64,000 nt of DNA. Origin: Mesorhizobium sp. (GTDB lineage: Bacteria; Pseudomonadota; Alphaproteobacteria; Rhizobiales; Rhizobiaceae). A model generated the notes under the pieces. It did no database searches. It was given only the letters and a program-made list of their open reading frames with translations, and was not told the DNA's origin. The translations under genes and the position numbers were made by a program. The stretch covers positions 62,001 to 126,000 of the forward strand of contig NZ_SUHQ01000003.1 in the NCBI RefSeq assembly GCF_004962245.1, read 5' to 3'. Every line of letters starts with the position of its first letter. Position 1 is the stretch's first letter. Below, one piece after another: positions 52,374 to 62,764 of this stretch.

Positions 52374-53414
52374 CTATTCGACCGGCTTCACGGTGTCCGA
52401 AGGCGGTTTCATATTGCCCCAGAAGGCCGGGTTGTCGACGTTTTCCTTGGTGATTGCAGCGCCGGGGATCTTGATGTTCGGCCCCCAGGCCTCAATGGTC
52501 ACGGTCGACTTCAGGCCGAGCACGTCGTACTCGCCCGGCTTGATCTCCTGCTTGTTGACGACCTTGTCCATGAACATGGCGACGGCGGCGGCCTGAGCGT
52601 AGAGCGGCTGCTCGACTTCGACGTTGAGCCAACCCTTGCGGATCAGGTCGAGGCCGACCGGAGCACCGTTCGAACTCATCAGCATGACATCGCCCGGCTT
52701 CTTGCCAGCGGCCTCGAGCGAGGCGACGGCAGCGACCGAGAGATGGGCGGCGTGGCTGAAGATCAGGTCGATATCCGGGTTGGCGAGCATCTGGTCGGCA
52801 ACGATGGTGCCGGCATTGCTGGCTTCCCATTGCATGGCCGGAACCGAGATGATCGTGACGTCCGGGAACGCCTTCATCTTCTCCTCGAAACCCTTCTGGA
52901 TGTCGAGCGTGTAGGGGTCGCCGGGATCGCCGAGCACCTGGAGGACCTTGCCTTTCACCGACCCGTTCTTCGCCTTCAAGAGCGTCTCGGTCTGATCGGC
53001 GGCGACGTGGCCGATCTCGACGGTTCCCGCCACCGACGTGAAGTCGGAGGGCGTTGAGGTGATCTGGCGGTCGAATTCGACCACCGGGATGCCGGCGGCG
53101 CGGGCGGCCTCGATCGACGGCTTGAGCGCATTGAAATCGACGGCTGCGAGAATGATCGCCGACGGCTTCAGCGCGATGACGTCGTTCATCTGCGATTGCT
53201 GAGCGTCGGTCTTGTTATCGGCGTTCAGCGTCTTCATCTCGTAGCCGACCTGCTTCAGGAACAATTCCAGAGCGCTCACCGAGCCGGTCTGGAATTCGTC
53301 GAGCAGTGTCGGCACCATATAGTAGACGGTGCCCTTGGACTGGGCGAATGCCGGCGTGAGCGTGGCAAAGGCCAGTGCCAGGATACCGAAGACAGCAAGA
53401 AGTATTTTCTTCAT
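52374..53414 (-). CDS. CUT2 sugar ABC transporter substrate-binding protein (RbsB type)
   Basis: The precursor is 346 residues with a Sec signal ([24 protein letters not shown]). The mature protein is a type 1 periplasmic binding fold: [20 protein letters not shown], the [20 protein letters not shown] segment, [15 protein letters not shown], and [20 protein letters not shown]. The conserved Arg/Asp sugar contacts (FDRQ) are present. AAAAGGAG precedes ATG 53414. The large amount needed of this subunit fits the intercistronic hairpin after it. Confidence 0.92.
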   Translation of the reverse strand: MKKILLAVFGILALAFATLTPAFAQSKGTVYYMVPTLLDEFQTGSVSALELFLKQVGYEMKTLNADNKTDAQQSQMNDVIALKPSAIILAAVDFNALKPSIEAARAAGIPVVEFDRQITSTPSDFTSVAGTVEIGHVAADQTETLLKAKNGSVKGKVLQVLGDPGDPYTLDIQKGFEEKMKAFPDVTIISVPAMQWEASNAGTIVADQMLANPDIDLIFSHAAHLSVAAVASLEAAGKKPGDVMLMSSNGAPVGLDLIRKGWLNVEVEQPLYAQAAAVAMFMDKVVNKQEIKPGEYDVLGLKSTVTIEAWGPNIKIPGAAITKENVDNPAFWGNMKPPSDTVKPVE

Positions 53415-53454
53415 GTCGTTCGCTCCTTTTGCGCCGGACCCCTCATTTTGTCCC

Positions 53455-54240
53455 TCAGCTTGCCGGTCCGGCACCGGCGAGCGTCTCGCCGGTGATCATG
53501 TCGATCACCGCATCGGGACTTGTTTTGTTGCGCGCGACATCGCCCGCCACGACACCTTGCCGGATCACCACGATCCGGTCGGCGACCTGGAAGGCCTGTT
53601 GCATGATATGGGTGATGATGACGACGCCGATGCCCTGGCCCGCCACCTGGCGGATCATGTCGAGGCCGCGCCGCGTCTGCTCGACGCCGAGTGCTGCGAA
53701 CGGCTCGTCGAGAAGCACGAGCTTGCCGCCAAAATGCACGAACCGGTTGAGCTCGATCGCCTGCCGCTGGCCGCCCGAGAGGTGCTCGACGTTCGTGCGC
53801 AACGAGGGGATGCGCGTGCCTGCGCTGGCGAGGGCCTTTTTGACCACGTTCTCCATGGCGGGTTCGTCGAGCACGGGAACGCCAAGAAATTTCCTGGTGA
53901 TCTCGCGGCCCATGAAGAAATTGGCCACCACGTCGACATTGGTGCAAAGCGAAAGATCCTGGTAGACCGTCTCGATCCCCGCGGCCTTGGCCTCGGCGGG
54001 AGACTTGGCCAGGAAGTCCTTCCCCTCGAACAGCATGCGGCCGGAGGTCGGCTCCAGCCCGCCGGCGATGATCTTGACCAATGTGGATTTGCCGGCGCCA
54101 TTGTCGCCCAGAAGCGCCACCACCTCGCCCTTGCCGATCGAGAAGCTGATCCCCTTGAGCGCTTCGATCGCGCCATAGTTCTTGGTGACGTTGTCGAGCA
54201 CCAGCAGGGGTTCGCTCATGCCAGGCTGAGCTCCGATCAT
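53455..54240 (-). CDS. CUT2 sugar ABC transporter ATPase, half-size (FrcA-like)
   Basis: This 261-residue protein has one ATPase domain: Walker [22 protein letters not shown]-loop [10 protein letters not shown], signature [16 protein letters not shown], Walker [13 protein letters not shown] and switch His [12 protein letters not shown]. Most CUT2 systems use a fused double-domain ATPase of about 500 residues. The half-size form resembles FrcA of the rhizobial fructose transporter and would work as a homodimer. ATG 54240 overlaps the stop of the ROK regulator by ATGA; ATG 54219 ([10 protein letters not shown]) is the alternative. Confidence 0.92.
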   Translation of the reverse strand: MIGAQPGMSEPLLVLDNVTKNYGAIEALKGISFSIGKGEVVALLGDNGAGKSTLVKIIAGGLEPTSGRMLFEGKDFLAKSPAEAKAAGIETVYQDLSLCTNVDVVANFFMGREITRKFLGVPVLDEPAMENVVKKALASAGTRIPSLRTNVEHLSGGQRQAIELNRFVHFGGKLVLLDEPFAALGVEQTRRGLDMIRQVAGQGIGVVIITHIMQQAFQVADRIVVIRQGVVAGDVARNKTSPDAVIDMITGETLAGAGPAS

Positions 54241-55403
54241 GCCGCGATCCCCTTGCTATGCAGGAGATCGCGCCCGCGTCCGCGTTCGGTCGTGAATATC
54301 TGGCCGAAGCGCGGCGAAAGCACGCCGGAAACAACAAGGGCTGCGGCCCCGCGCAGCACCGCGTGCTGCCCGCCGTGTGCGACGGTGACGCGAGGCGTCG
54401 TGCGGTCTCCTCGCGCCGAAACCGAGTTGGGAAGGTTCGCAGCCGAGCCGGCCAGCCGTTCAAGCAGATCGGTGGACGCCAGTCCGCCGAGGATGATGGT
54501 TTCGGGGTCGAACAGATTCTCGACGATGGTGATGGCGTTGCGGAAGATCGGCCCGACTTCATCAACCCATTCGGCGTCGCTGACGTTCCGGCGCCGCAGC
54601 GCTTCGAGCGAGAGGTATCTTTCGAGGCAGCCGCGATTACCGCAGGGGCAAGGCTCGCCATCCTGCACCACAGGGATGTGTCCGATCTCGCCGGCATTTC
54701 CCCAGGCGCCGCGCAAGGCGCTTCCGTCATGAACCATGACGCCGCCAAGACCGACACCGAAATAGAGATAGTAGTATTCGGAATATCCCGCCCCGAGCCC
54801 GTACAGGCGCTCGCCCATGGCGGCAGCCGCCATGTCGGTTTCGAAAAACGCCGGCAGTCCGGTCGAGGCTTCCAGCCGTTCCCGAAGCGCCACGTCTTTC
54901 CAGCCGGCCATCGTCGTCGGGCCGATAAAGCTCATCGATTCCACGCCGAAAGGGCCGGGCAGCGCCATGCCGATGCCGAGAACGCGACCGCCGGGCCGCA
55001 GTCCGGTCAACTCAAGCACCATCGCGCCGATCAGTTTGAAGGCATGATCGGGCGTTGCGTTGAGGGCTTCGCGGTAGGTGCTCTCGATCACGTCTCCGCT
55101 CAGATTGATCAGCGCCGCATTGATTCCGAGGGGGGTGACGTGGATGCCGACGGCATAGCCGCCCTCCGGGTTGATCCGGAGGGTCGCCGGAGGCAGCCCG
55201 CGTCCTCGCGGCTCTTCGCGCGTGGACAGGACATAGCCGTGCTCCTCCAACTCGCGAACGATGGTCGATACCGTCTGGACGGTGAGCCCGACCCGCCTGG
55301 CAATGTCGCCACGGGCGGTCGGACCATGAAGGCGAATGGATTCGAGCACGATGCGCCTGTTGTAAGGTCGCCCGAACTCCTGATTGGTCCCCCGCAGTGC
55401 CAT
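54237..55403 (-). CDS. ROK family transcriptional regulator (NagC/XylR-like)
   Basis: This 388-residue protein has an N-terminal winged HTH (RRIVLESIRLHGPTARGDIA then GLTVQTVSTIVRELEEHGYV) followed by a sugar-kinase-like ROK domain. The zinc site is EPCPCGNRGCLERYLS and the sugar-binding part is GAWGNAGEIGHIPV. It is the first gene of the transporter operon and probably represses it until the sugar binds. ATG 55403 is preferred over a TTG at 55439. The full operon reads ROK-ATPase-binding protein-permease-SDR. Confidence 0.92.
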   Translation of the reverse strand: MALRGTNQEFGRPYNRRIVLESIRLHGPTARGDIARRVGLTVQTVSTIVRELEEHGYVLSTREEPRGRGLPPATLRINPEGGYAVGIHVTPLGINAALINLSGDVIESTYREALNATPDHAFKLIGAMVLELTGLRPGGRVLGIGMALPGPFGVESMSFIGPTTMAGWKDVALRERLEASTGLPAFFETDMAAAAMGERLYGLGAGYSEYYYLYFGVGLGGVMVHDGSALRGAWGNAGEIGHIPVVQDGEPCPCGNRGCLERYLSLEALRRRNVSDAEWVDEVGPIFRNAITIVENLFDPETIILGGLASTDLLERLAGSAANLPNSVSARGDRTTPRVTVAHGGQHAVLRGAAALVVSGVLSPRFGQIFTTERGRGRDLLHSKGIAA

Positions 55404-55511
55404 CTCTTGCGCCCCTAGGAGACATGAGGTTCGCACCAAAGATTTATTCAGTCAAATGGAATTCAAAAATAATATCGCGCGCGATCACGGTTATGTCGAG
55501 ATCCTTCACGC

Positions 55512-55663
55512 CCCCCTCTGTCCTGCCGGACATCTCCCCCACAAGGAGGGAGATTGGCAGCTTTGGCGCGGCGCCCATTCATGAGACGTTGGCAATTGGC
55601 GAAAGCCGGGATAACCGCCGATCTCCCCCCCAAGCGGGGAGATGTCCGGCAGGACAGAGGGGG
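55512..55663. repeat. MITE-like element with perfect 28-bp inverted ends
   Basis: The left arm (55512-55539) starts CCCCCTCTGTCCTGCCGGAC and the right arm (55636-55663) is its exact reverse complement. The 96-bp core is not coding. It lies between the ROK gene start and the M23 peptidase end. Size and design match the element at 40762, but the arm sequences are unrelated. Confidence 0.85.
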
Positions 55664-55729
55664 CGCTGTCCCGCCAGCGCCAAAAAAGCAGGTGCAGCCG
55701 ATAGGCTGCAACTGTGCCAGGAAATTAGA

Positions 55730-57016
55730 TCAAAGGTACTGCGCGACCTTCTTGCCGACTCTCAGGAAACGCAGCGGGTCGATGGCTTCGCCATTGTGGC
55801 GGATCTCGTAATGCAGATGCGGACCGGTCGAGCGGCCGCTGCTGCCGGTCTTGCCGATGACGTCGCCGGCGTTGAGCTTCGTGCCGACGGTCACGCTGAT
55901 TTTGCTGAGATGGCCATAGCGCGTCGCAAAGCCATTGCCATGGTCGACCTCGACCATGCGGCCATAGCCGCCGTTCCAGCCGGCCTTGACGACCACGCCG
56001 GGCGCCGTGACCTTGGCAGGCATGCCGGTCGGCGCCCTGAAATCCATCCCCGAATGCAACGCGGCGGTGCCGAGGAGCGGGTCGGTGCGTACGCCAAACG
56101 GACTGGTGACGGAGCGGCCGGGGGCGGGATTGGCGAGCGGCAGCCGTCGCGCCTCCGTCTTCAGGCGGTCGAGTGCGTCCAGGGCCTCGTCGAGCTCTCT
56201 TACCTTGCTGTCGAACACCATCGAACTGTCGAGCGGTATGAGCGGGCCGCCGGCGTCGCTCCTGCCGAAGTCGCTGTCGACCGGCAGGCCAGCCGACTCG
56301 AGCGCCTGTGAAATCGCATCGGCGTTTCTGTAGGCGTTGTCGGCAAGCGCGGTGATGCGGGTGAGCTGCTGGCTTTCAATGGCCTCGAGCGACTCGTTGA
56401 TCGACACGAAGAGTTTGTCGGCACGATCAGCCGCCGTGTCGCTCGGCGCCGGATCGGAGCGGGTCGACCACAAGGAGAACGGCTTGATATCGCCTGTGCC
56501 AAGGGCGCCGACGCTGGCAACCGAATACGCCTGCTGCTGGGCGTCGGTCGCGTCGGCGCGTTGGTCCGGCTTTGCGGACGCAGCGGCACCCGCGGCAGGC
56601 GTCGTTCCGACGTCGCTCCCGGCGCGTTCGAGGATCGGGGCGAGGCGGCCATGGCGCAGGCTGAGCTGGCTCTGTCGTTCCAGCAGTTCGCCAACCTTGG
56701 TTTCCATGAGCTGCTGGTCAAGGAGCTGGCGGCTGGTGATCCGATCGACCTGGGCTCGCAGTGCGGAGATACGGTCCTCATAGGCTTGCTGCATGCGCGC
56801 CTGCCGTGCCGTGGTCGCGCCGATCAGGTCGTCGCGCAGCACGAGGTAGGAGGTCGCCAGCAGATAGCCTATGGCGATCGCCGCCAGCGCGGAGCCGCAA
56901 AACGCGGCCACCCATGGCCGTATCGTGAAATGCCTTATCTCGTTGCCCCGGGCGATAATGACCGTGTGGGGCTCCTTGCGCCTGCCAAAGACCGTTGACT
57001 GACTGGCTGCGTTCAC
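55730..57016 (-). CDS. M23 family metallopeptidase with N-terminal membrane anchor and coiled coil
   Basis: The protein is 428 residues. One membrane helix near residues 33-55 (WVAAFCGSALAAIAIGYLLA) is followed by a coiled-coil region (about 65-125, DRISALRAQVDRITSRQLLD), a linker with Ala/Asp-rich repeats, and a LytM domain near the C-terminus. The zinc motifs HSGMDFRAP (H-x3-D) and GPHLHYEIR are intact, so a working D,D-endopeptidase acting on periplasmic peptidoglycan cross-links is expected. The start is GTG at 57016, and no ATG gives the membrane helix. Cell-division or growth-zone function is possible. Confidence 0.88.
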   Translation of the reverse strand: MNAASQSTVFGRRKEPHTVIIARGNEIRHFTIRPWVAAFCGSALAAIAIGYLLATSYLVLRDDLIGATTARQARMQQAYEDRISALRAQVDRITSRQLLDQQLMETKVGELLERQSQLSLRHGRLAPILERAGSDVGTTPAAGAAASAKPDQRADATDAQQQAYSVASVGALGTGDIKPFSLWSTRSDPAPSDTAADRADKLFVSINESLEAIESQQLTRITALADNAYRNADAISQALESAGLPVDSDFGRSDAGGPLIPLDSSMVFDSKVRELDEALDALDRLKTEARRLPLANPAPGRSVTSPFGVRTDPLLGTAALHSGMDFRAPTGMPAKVTAPGVVVKAGWNGGYGRMVEVDHGNGFATRYGHLSKISVTVGTKLNAGDVIGKTGSSGRSTGPHLHYEIRHNGEAIDPLRFLRVGKKVAQYL

Positions 57017-57204
57017 GGGACCAAGCTTTCGTTACGACATCAACGACAAGCCTCATTACACATCATTAAGGTTAACGGTCGGTTGCTTCAGCGCAATGCC
57101 TTGCAGCCCATGGGTTGCAGCCGAATCGGCGTGAGGACACGAGGTGCAGATTTCGGCGCCTGACGATTCACGTGAGGCTTTCAGGGCTTCTGCCGGCGTC
57201 ACCG

Positions 57205-57672
57205 TCAAAGCGTGCGGACGGCCTCCAGCACCGCTTCGGCATGGCCCTTGACGCGGACGTTCCGCCAGATCCTGGCAATCCGTCCGTCGCTGCCGATCAG
57301 GAAGGTGGCGCGCTCGACGCCCATATAGCGGCGGCCATAGAGCTTCTTCTCGACCCACAGATGGTAGGCTTCGATCACCTTACGCTCCTCATCGGCGGCC
57401 AGATCGACGGTGAGGTCATACTTCGCCTTGAATTTGTCGTGTTTTTTGACGCTATCGGGCGAGAGGCCGATCACAATGGCGCCGGCCTTCTCGAATTCCG
57501 GCTTCAATTGCGAAAAGCCGATCGCCTCATTGGTGCAGCCTGTGGTGTCGTCCTGCGGATAAAAGTAAAGCACCACCGGCCTTCCCAGCAATGCCGCGAG
57601 GCTGAGCGATCCGCCGCCATCGCGGGGAAGGTCGAATTGCGGCGCCAGATCGCCCACGTCGAGATCAGCCAT
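57205..57672 (-). CDS. bcp: Peroxiredoxin, Bcp/AhpC-TSA family
   Basis: This 155-residue thiol peroxidase has FYPQDDTTGCTNEAIGFSQL with peroxidatic Cys46. E. coli Bcp has a second cysteine five residues later (resolving), and here that position is Ile, so the protein is either 1-Cys or resolves elsewhere. DLAPQFDLPRDGG and ERATFLIGSDGRIARIWRNV are the standard blocks. It would reduce peroxides with thioredoxin or glutathione-type donors. It stands alone, divergent from the AsmA-like gene. Confidence 0.92.
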   Translation of the reverse strand: MADLDVGDLAPQFDLPRDGGGSLSLAALLGRPVVLYFYPQDDTTGCTNEAIGFSQLKPEFEKAGAIVIGLSPDSVKKHDKFKAKYDLTVDLAADEERKVIEAYHLWVEKKLYGRRYMGVERATFLIGSDGRIARIWRNVRVKGHAEAVLEAVRTL

Positions 57673-57767
57673 ATCGATGCCCTTGTTGGTGGTTACGCGC
57701 CAAGCCGCATCGATATAATGTCAAACTGGGATTCGTCCACGGTCGAGTTCGTTCAACGGAAAATTGT

Positions 57768-60700
57768 GTGGATCAGGAGCAGCCGCAGCACGAGAAGATC
57801 AGATTCAGGCGTGATGAGATCACCGACCTGGGGGCCTTCCCGTCCGCGTGCCGCGTACCGCCGCTCGGCCAGGCGTCGATCGGCCGCGGCGTTCGTGTTC
57901 TTGCGCGGCTGTCTGCCGGCCTTGTTGCCCTTGTGCTGCTGGCCGCCGTCGCCGTGTATGCGATCGGCATGTCCGGTTTCGGCGCCGAGCGGCTACGGGC
58001 CGAAGCGGAAACGGCTATCGAGAAATTGGCCGGCGTCGACGTCGATGTCACGGTCGGACCGGCCGGTCTCACGCTCGACGGATCGAGCTTCATCGCACTA
58101 CAGGTCAGCGACGTAAGCCTCAAGACCGCCGACGGCAAGCCGATGGCCAATGCCGGACGGGTCCGCTTCGGCATGAGGCTGATCCCGCTGCTTTCGGGCG
58201 AGGTGCGGCTCACCAGCGCCAGGATTTCCGACGCGCGCATCGTGATGGCGGCGATGCCGTCGGGCGGCGACTGGACAGTGGCGCTGCGCAATCAAGACGG
58301 CCTCATCGATCCGGAACGACTGGCCGATGCTATCTTCGGCAACATCAACCACGCGCTCGATACGGTTCAGGAGGATTCGATGCGCCGGATCGACCTCCGC
58401 AATGTCGACCTCGTTCTGCCTGAGGCCGGCTTGGTCGAACTGGTCAGGATCACCGATGCCACCGTTGCCCAGTCGGGACCGGGCGGCCTGAAGTTTTCAT
58501 CGGATGCGGATGTCGACGGCAGGGCGCTCACCATCGCTGCCTCAGCCACCCGCGATACGACGACCCGACGCGTGGCGGCATTGGACGCCAGCGTCGAGGT
58601 AGCGGAGGCCGACGAGACTACGGGAGCTTCAGGCGGAAAAATGGGCGCGATTGCCTTGAAGCTGGCGGGATCGGAAGGATCCGGCGAGAACGCGTCGCGG
58701 CTGACGGCGTCGGTGTCGTTTGCCGGTTCCGTGCTCGATCTCGGCCCGCGTGCCGGCGAGCTTTCGGCCGACGTCGATCTCGATGCGACGCTTGTCGCCG
58801 GCGCCAACAAGATCCAGGTAGACCGGCTGCAGGTGAGGACGGGTCGCTCGACATTCGATTTCGCCGGTTCGATCGGGCCTAAGCCGGCGACTGGAACAGC
58901 GGGCGAGGAGCCGTCCTACCGTTACGACCTGACCAGCGACCGTTCGACGCTGGCACCATCGGAATCGTCCGAACCCGCGCTCAATTTCATCGCCCGCGTC
59001 GCCGGTGTCTACCAGACCAGGAGCCATAAGCTCGTGGCCGACCAGATCGGGATCAGGTCCGGGTCCACCAGCGAGGCGCTGGGTACAGCTTCGGTCGAGT
59101 TCGTCGAGGGCAAGGTGCCGGGCATATCTGTCGCCTTCAACGTGCACGACATGCCGGTCTCGCATGTCAAGCAGTTGTGGCCCTGGTTTTCCGCGGGCAA
59201 GGCCCGCCTTTGGGTGCTGAAAAACCTGTTCGGCGGCCGCGTCGTCGACGCCAGCCTGCAGTTCCAGGTCGTGCCGGGGCGCCTGGGCAATGGGATTCCG
59301 CTTTCCGCCGACGAAGTGTTCGGCCGGTTCCAGATCGAAGGATCGCGCTTTGACACGGCCGGCCACATTCCGCCGATACGCGATGCCGTGGGCGTTGTCG
59401 AATTCCACGGCAACGATGTCGACATCGCTTTGTCGTCGGGCAGCGTCTATATGGCCAGCGGCCGCACGGTGGCGGCAAGCAATGGCACGATGACGGTCAA
59501 GGCGGCAAACCGCCCGCCGGTGATCGGCGCGCTCGACATCGACGTTGCCGGCGAGGCGTCTGCAATCGCCGAGCTTGCCTCCTATGAACCGATCAACGCC
59601 ATGCGCCATGTCGGCCTGCTGCCGGACGACCTGTCCGGCACGGTGACCGGCCACGTGAGGGCGGACATTCCGCTGCAGTCCGGCGTCGACCCGTCGAAAC
59701 GAGATTGGCTGGTGGCGCTCGATTACAAGGGCCTGTCGCTGGCCAAGCCGTTCGAAGGACAGACGGTGACGGACGCCGACGGTTCGATCACGGTCGCGCC
59801 CGATCAGGCCGTGATCTCCGCCAAGACGCTGCTGAACGGCATTCCAGCCGAGCTCGACCTGATCGAGCCGCTCAACAAGGCCGGGCCGCCACGCAGCCGG
59901 AAAGTGGCGCTGGTGCTCGACGACAAGATGCGTGCAACCGCCATGCCTGGCTTGTCGGCCCTGCTTTCCGGAACCGTCAAGGTTGCGATCGACAAGAGCG
60001 GCGGCAACAGTGAGACTGTTTCGGCGGACCTGACCAATGCCAGGCTGAACATTCCCTGGGCAGGCTGGAGCAAGGGACCCGGCATTCCCGCCAACGTCAC
60101 ATTTGCCATGACCAAATCCGGCGGCACCACGACGCTGTCCGACTTCGACCTGAATGGGAAGACCTTTTCGATCGACGGCAACGTGGTGCTGGTCAACGGC
60201 GCCCTGTCCTCGGCGCGGTTCAGCAAGGTCACGTTGAACCGGGGAGACGACGTTGCCGTGTCGGTGAAACGATCGGGCAAGGGCTACGCGATCGACATCA
60301 GCGGCACCGCGCTGGATGCGCGCTCGCTGATCAGGCAATTCACGTCCGACGTCGACACCGCCACCAAGGCCACCGGGTCCGACGCGATTTCCGTCAGCGC
60401 CGATGTCAATTCCCTGACCGGCTTCCACAACGAGACACTGTCGAGCCTGAAGCTCGACTACAGCGCCGCCGGCTCCAGGGTGAACGGGCTCAAGGTGAGC
60501 GCCACGGCAAGTTCGGGTGCTGCCATAAGCATCAGCAATACGACCGGCGCCGGCAGGCGCGCGCTCAACATGACATCGGCCGATGCCGGCGCCATCCTGC
60601 GGTTCCTTAACATCTACGAGCATATGGAGGGCGGTTCGATAACCCTTGCGCTCGTCGGGGCAAGCGATGGGCCGATGAAGGGCCAGGTCGACGCAAGGAA

Positions 60701-61154
60701 TTTCTTTGTGGTCAACGAGCCGAAACTCGCCTCGCTCGTGTCGACGACGCCGGCGGGCGACAGCCGCAGCCTCAACGAAGCTGTCAAAGCCGACATCGAC
60801 ACGTCGAGAGTGAAGTTCGAGCGCGGCTTTACCCAGATCGAGAAGGGCACCGGCTACCTCAAGCTGGCCAATGGCGTGCTGCGCGGCCCACGCATCGGCA
60901 CCACCTTCCAGGGCACGCTTTACGACCAGGACAACAACATGGACATGACCGGCACGTTCATGCCGGTCTATGGTCTCAACCGCATCTTCGGCGAACTGCC
61001 TCTGTTCGGCGCGCTGCTCGGCAACGGTCGCGATGGCGGCCTGATCGGCGTGACCTACCGGCTCAGGGGCGACGCCAACAAGCCGAAACTGGACGTCAAT
61101 CCACTGTCAGTGATCGCGCCCGGAATTTTCAGGTCGATCTTCGAGTATCGGTAG
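57768..61154 (+). CDS. Large AsmA/YhdP-like envelope protein (DUF3971 and AsmA C-terminal region)
   Basis: This 1128-residue protein has one N-terminal membrane helix (about 47-66, AGLVALVLLAAVAVYAIGMS) and a long beta-rich periplasmic body. The middle DUF3971-like part includes VAFNVHDMPVSHVKQLWPWF then ARLWVLKNLFGGRVVDASLQ. The C-terminal AsmA-like part has GTGYLKLANGVLRGPRIGTT and ends in RLRGDANKPKLDVNPLSVIA. YhdP and TamB relatives are beta-groove proteins that move phospholipids across the periplasm, and a similar role is inferred. The start is GTG at 57768 with GGAAAA upstream. Single gene between bcp and tyrS. Confidence 0.88.
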   Translation: MDQEQPQHEKIRFRRDEITDLGAFPSACRVPPLGQASIGRGVRVLARLSAGLVALVLLAAVAVYAIGMSGFGAERLRAEAETAIEKLAGVDVDVTVGPAGLTLDGSSFIALQVSDVSLKTADGKPMANAGRVRFGMRLIPLLSGEVRLTSARISDARIVMAAMPSGGDWTVALRNQDGLIDPERLADAIFGNINHALDTVQEDSMRRIDLRNVDLVLPEAGLVELVRITDATVAQSGPGGLKFSSDADVDGRALTIAASATRDTTTRRVAALDASVEVAEADETTGASGGKMGAIALKLAGSEGSGENASRLTASVSFAGSVLDLGPRAGELSADVDLDATLVAGANKIQVDRLQVRTGRSTFDFAGSIGPKPATGTAGEEPSYRYDLTSDRSTLAPSESSEPALNFIARVAGVYQTRSHKLVADQIGIRSGSTSEALGTASVEFVEGKVPGISVAFNVHDMPVSHVKQLWPWFSAGKARLWVLKNLFGGRVVDASLQFQVVPGRLGNGIPLSADEVFGRFQIEGSRFDTAGHIPPIRDAVGVVEFHGNDVDIALSSGSVYMASGRTVAASNGTMTVKAANRPPVIGALDIDVAGEASAIAELASYEPINAMRHVGLLPDDLSGTVTGHVRADIPLQSGVDPSKRDWLVALDYKGLSLAKPFEGQTVTDADGSITVAPDQAVISAKTLLNGIPAELDLIEPLNKAGPPRSRKVALVLDDKMRATAMPGLSALLSGTVKVAIDKSGGNSETVSADLTNARLNIPWAGWSKGPGIPANVTFAMTKSGGTTTLSDFDLNGKTFSIDGNVVLVNGALSSARFSKVTLNRGDDVAVSVKRSGKGYAIDISGTALDARSLIRQFTSDVDTATKATGSDAISVSADVNSLTGFHNETLSSLKLDYSAAGSRVNGLKVSATASSGAAISISNTTGAGRRALNMTSADAGAILRFLNIYEHMEGGSITLALVGASDGPMKGQVDARNFFVVNEPKLASLVSTTPAGDSRSLNEAVKADIDTSRVKFERGFTQIEKGTGYLKLANGVLRGPRIGTTFQGTLYDQDNNMDMTGTFMPVYGLNRIFGELPLFGALLGNGRDGGLIGVTYRLRGDANKPKLDVNPLSVIAPGIFRSIFEYR

Positions 61155-61211
61155 AACACGATCCCAAAACCTCCGGTTCGGAAAAAGATCATGATCAAAC
61201 AAAACGGAATT

Positions 61212-61235
61212 CCATCCCGATTCTATCGGGGATGG
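61212..61235 (-). terminator. Hairpin downstream of tyrS, possible terminator
   Basis: CCATCCC and GGGATGG pair with an inner GA/TC and one bulged G. On the minus strand it is followed by AATTCCGTTTTG. It lies 13 bp past the tyrS stop and between convergent genes. A degenerate type A repeat is visible next to it (61159-61197). Confidence 0.5.
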
Positions 61236-61247
61236 GTCGGCCTCTGG

Positions 61248-62501
61248 TCAGACCGGCCGTACCAGAACGTGTTTTTTCTTGCCCAGTGAAAGCTTTATGA
61301 CGTTTTCCGGACTCAAATCCTGAAGCGTCACCACCTGGCGGTCGTCGGACACAGGCCGGTCGTTCAGGCGCACGCCGCCGCCCTGGATGTGTCGCCGCGC
61401 CTCGCCATTGGACGCGGCAAGCCCGGCGGTGACGAACAGCGACAATATGCCGACGCCGCTTTCCAGATCGGCCTTGCCCACCTCGACGGTCGGCAGCGTT
61501 TCGGCGAGCGCGCCTTCCTCGAACGTCTTGCGCGCGGTTTCCTCGGCTTGCTCGGCTGCCTCGCGGCCGTGCACGATGGCCGTCGTTTCCGTTGCCAGGA
61601 CCTTCTTGGCCTCGTTGATCTCCGAGCCGCCAAGAGCGGCGAGCCGTGCGATCTCGGACAGCGGCAGGCGGGTGAAAATCTTCAGGAAGCGCGTGACGTC
61701 GGCGTCCTCGGTGTTGCGCCAGTACTGCCAGAAATCATAAGGCGAAAACAGATCGCCGTTCAGCCAGACCGCGCCCTTGGCCGATTTGCCCATCTTGGCG
61801 CCTGACGATGTCGTCAGCAGCGGTGTGGTCAGGGCGTAAAGCTGCGGCGTGCCCATGCGGTGTCCGAGATCGACGCCGTTGATGATATTGCCCCACTGGT
61901 CCGATCCGCCCATCTGCAGGCGGCAGCCATATCGCCGGCTGAGCTCGACGAAATCATAACCCTGCAGAATCATGTAATTGAATTCGAGGAACGACAGCGA
62001 TTGTTCGCGTTCGAGCCTCAGCTTGACGCTATCGAAGGTCAGCATGCGATTGACTGAAAAATGCCGGCCGACATCGCGCAGGAACTCGACATAGTTGAGC
62101 TTCATCAGCCAGTCCGCGTTGTTGACCATGATCGCGTCGCCCGCACCGTCGCCAAAACGCAGGATGCGGCCGAAGATGCGCTTGATGCCCTCGATGTTGG
62201 TGGCGATCGCCTCCCGCGTCAAAAGCTTGCGCTGCTCGTCGCGGAAGGAAGGATCGCCGATCATCGAGGTGCCGCCGCCCATCAGGGCGATCGGCCGGTG
62301 GCCGGTCTCCTGCAGCCAGTAGAGCATGGTCGCCGAAATCAGATTGCCGATATGCAGGCTGGTCGCCGTGGCGTCGTAGCCGACATAGGCGGTCACAGTT
62401 TCCTTGGCGAAAAGCTGGTCGAGGCCGGCATCATCCGAAATCTGGTGGATGAAACCGCGCTCGCTCATGATGCGCAGGAAATCGGACTTGAAGGCGGACA
62501 T
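61248..62501 (-). CDS. tyrS: Tyrosyl-tRNA synthetase
   Basis: TyrS charges tRNA-Tyr with tyrosine. The 417-residue class I enzyme has [20 protein letters not shown] (HIGH as HIGN), the [31 protein letters not shown] tyrosine-binding region, [13 protein letters not shown] as the KMSKS loop, and a C-terminal S4-type RNA-binding domain ([18 protein letters not shown]). GGGAAAG precedes ATG 62501. The open frame beyond it is not used. Confidence 0.97.
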   Translation of the reverse strand: MSAFKSDFLRIMSERGFIHQISDDAGLDQLFAKETVTAYVGYDATATSLHIGNLISATMLYWLQETGHRPIALMGGGTSMIGDPSFRDEQRKLLTREAIATNIEGIKRIFGRILRFGDGAGDAIMVNNADWLMKLNYVEFLRDVGRHFSVNRMLTFDSVKLRLEREQSLSFLEFNYMILQGYDFVELSRRYGCRLQMGGSDQWGNIINGVDLGHRMGTPQLYALTTPLLTTSSGAKMGKSAKGAVWLNGDLFSPYDFWQYWRNTEDADVTRFLKIFTRLPLSEIARLAALGGSEINEAKKVLATETTAIVHGREAAEQAEETARKTFEEGALAETLPTVEVGKADLESGVGILSLFVTAGLAASNGEARRHIQGGGVRLNDRPVSDDRQVVTLQDLSPENVIKLSLGKKKHVLVRPV

Positions 62502-62764
62502 TTTATCTTTCCCGAAAGCGCCCCAACCGCTGCGGCTGGGGCGTGGTATGCGTGAACGCGGGCGTTTAGCATCCAAGCGCGATCAGCAAAAGGGGAATCC
62601 GGTTTTGCGGGCCTGCGTGGATGACATCCGGCATGCTTGCTTCATCGTTTCGGCTGGCGTAATGAAGCGCCGCGCCAGTGGGTTCTTGCAGCACCTGACC
62701 CGCTGGAACGGCACCGCACGGCATCGAATCGAATGCCATATCCTGTGACAGAGCCCGACGCGAC

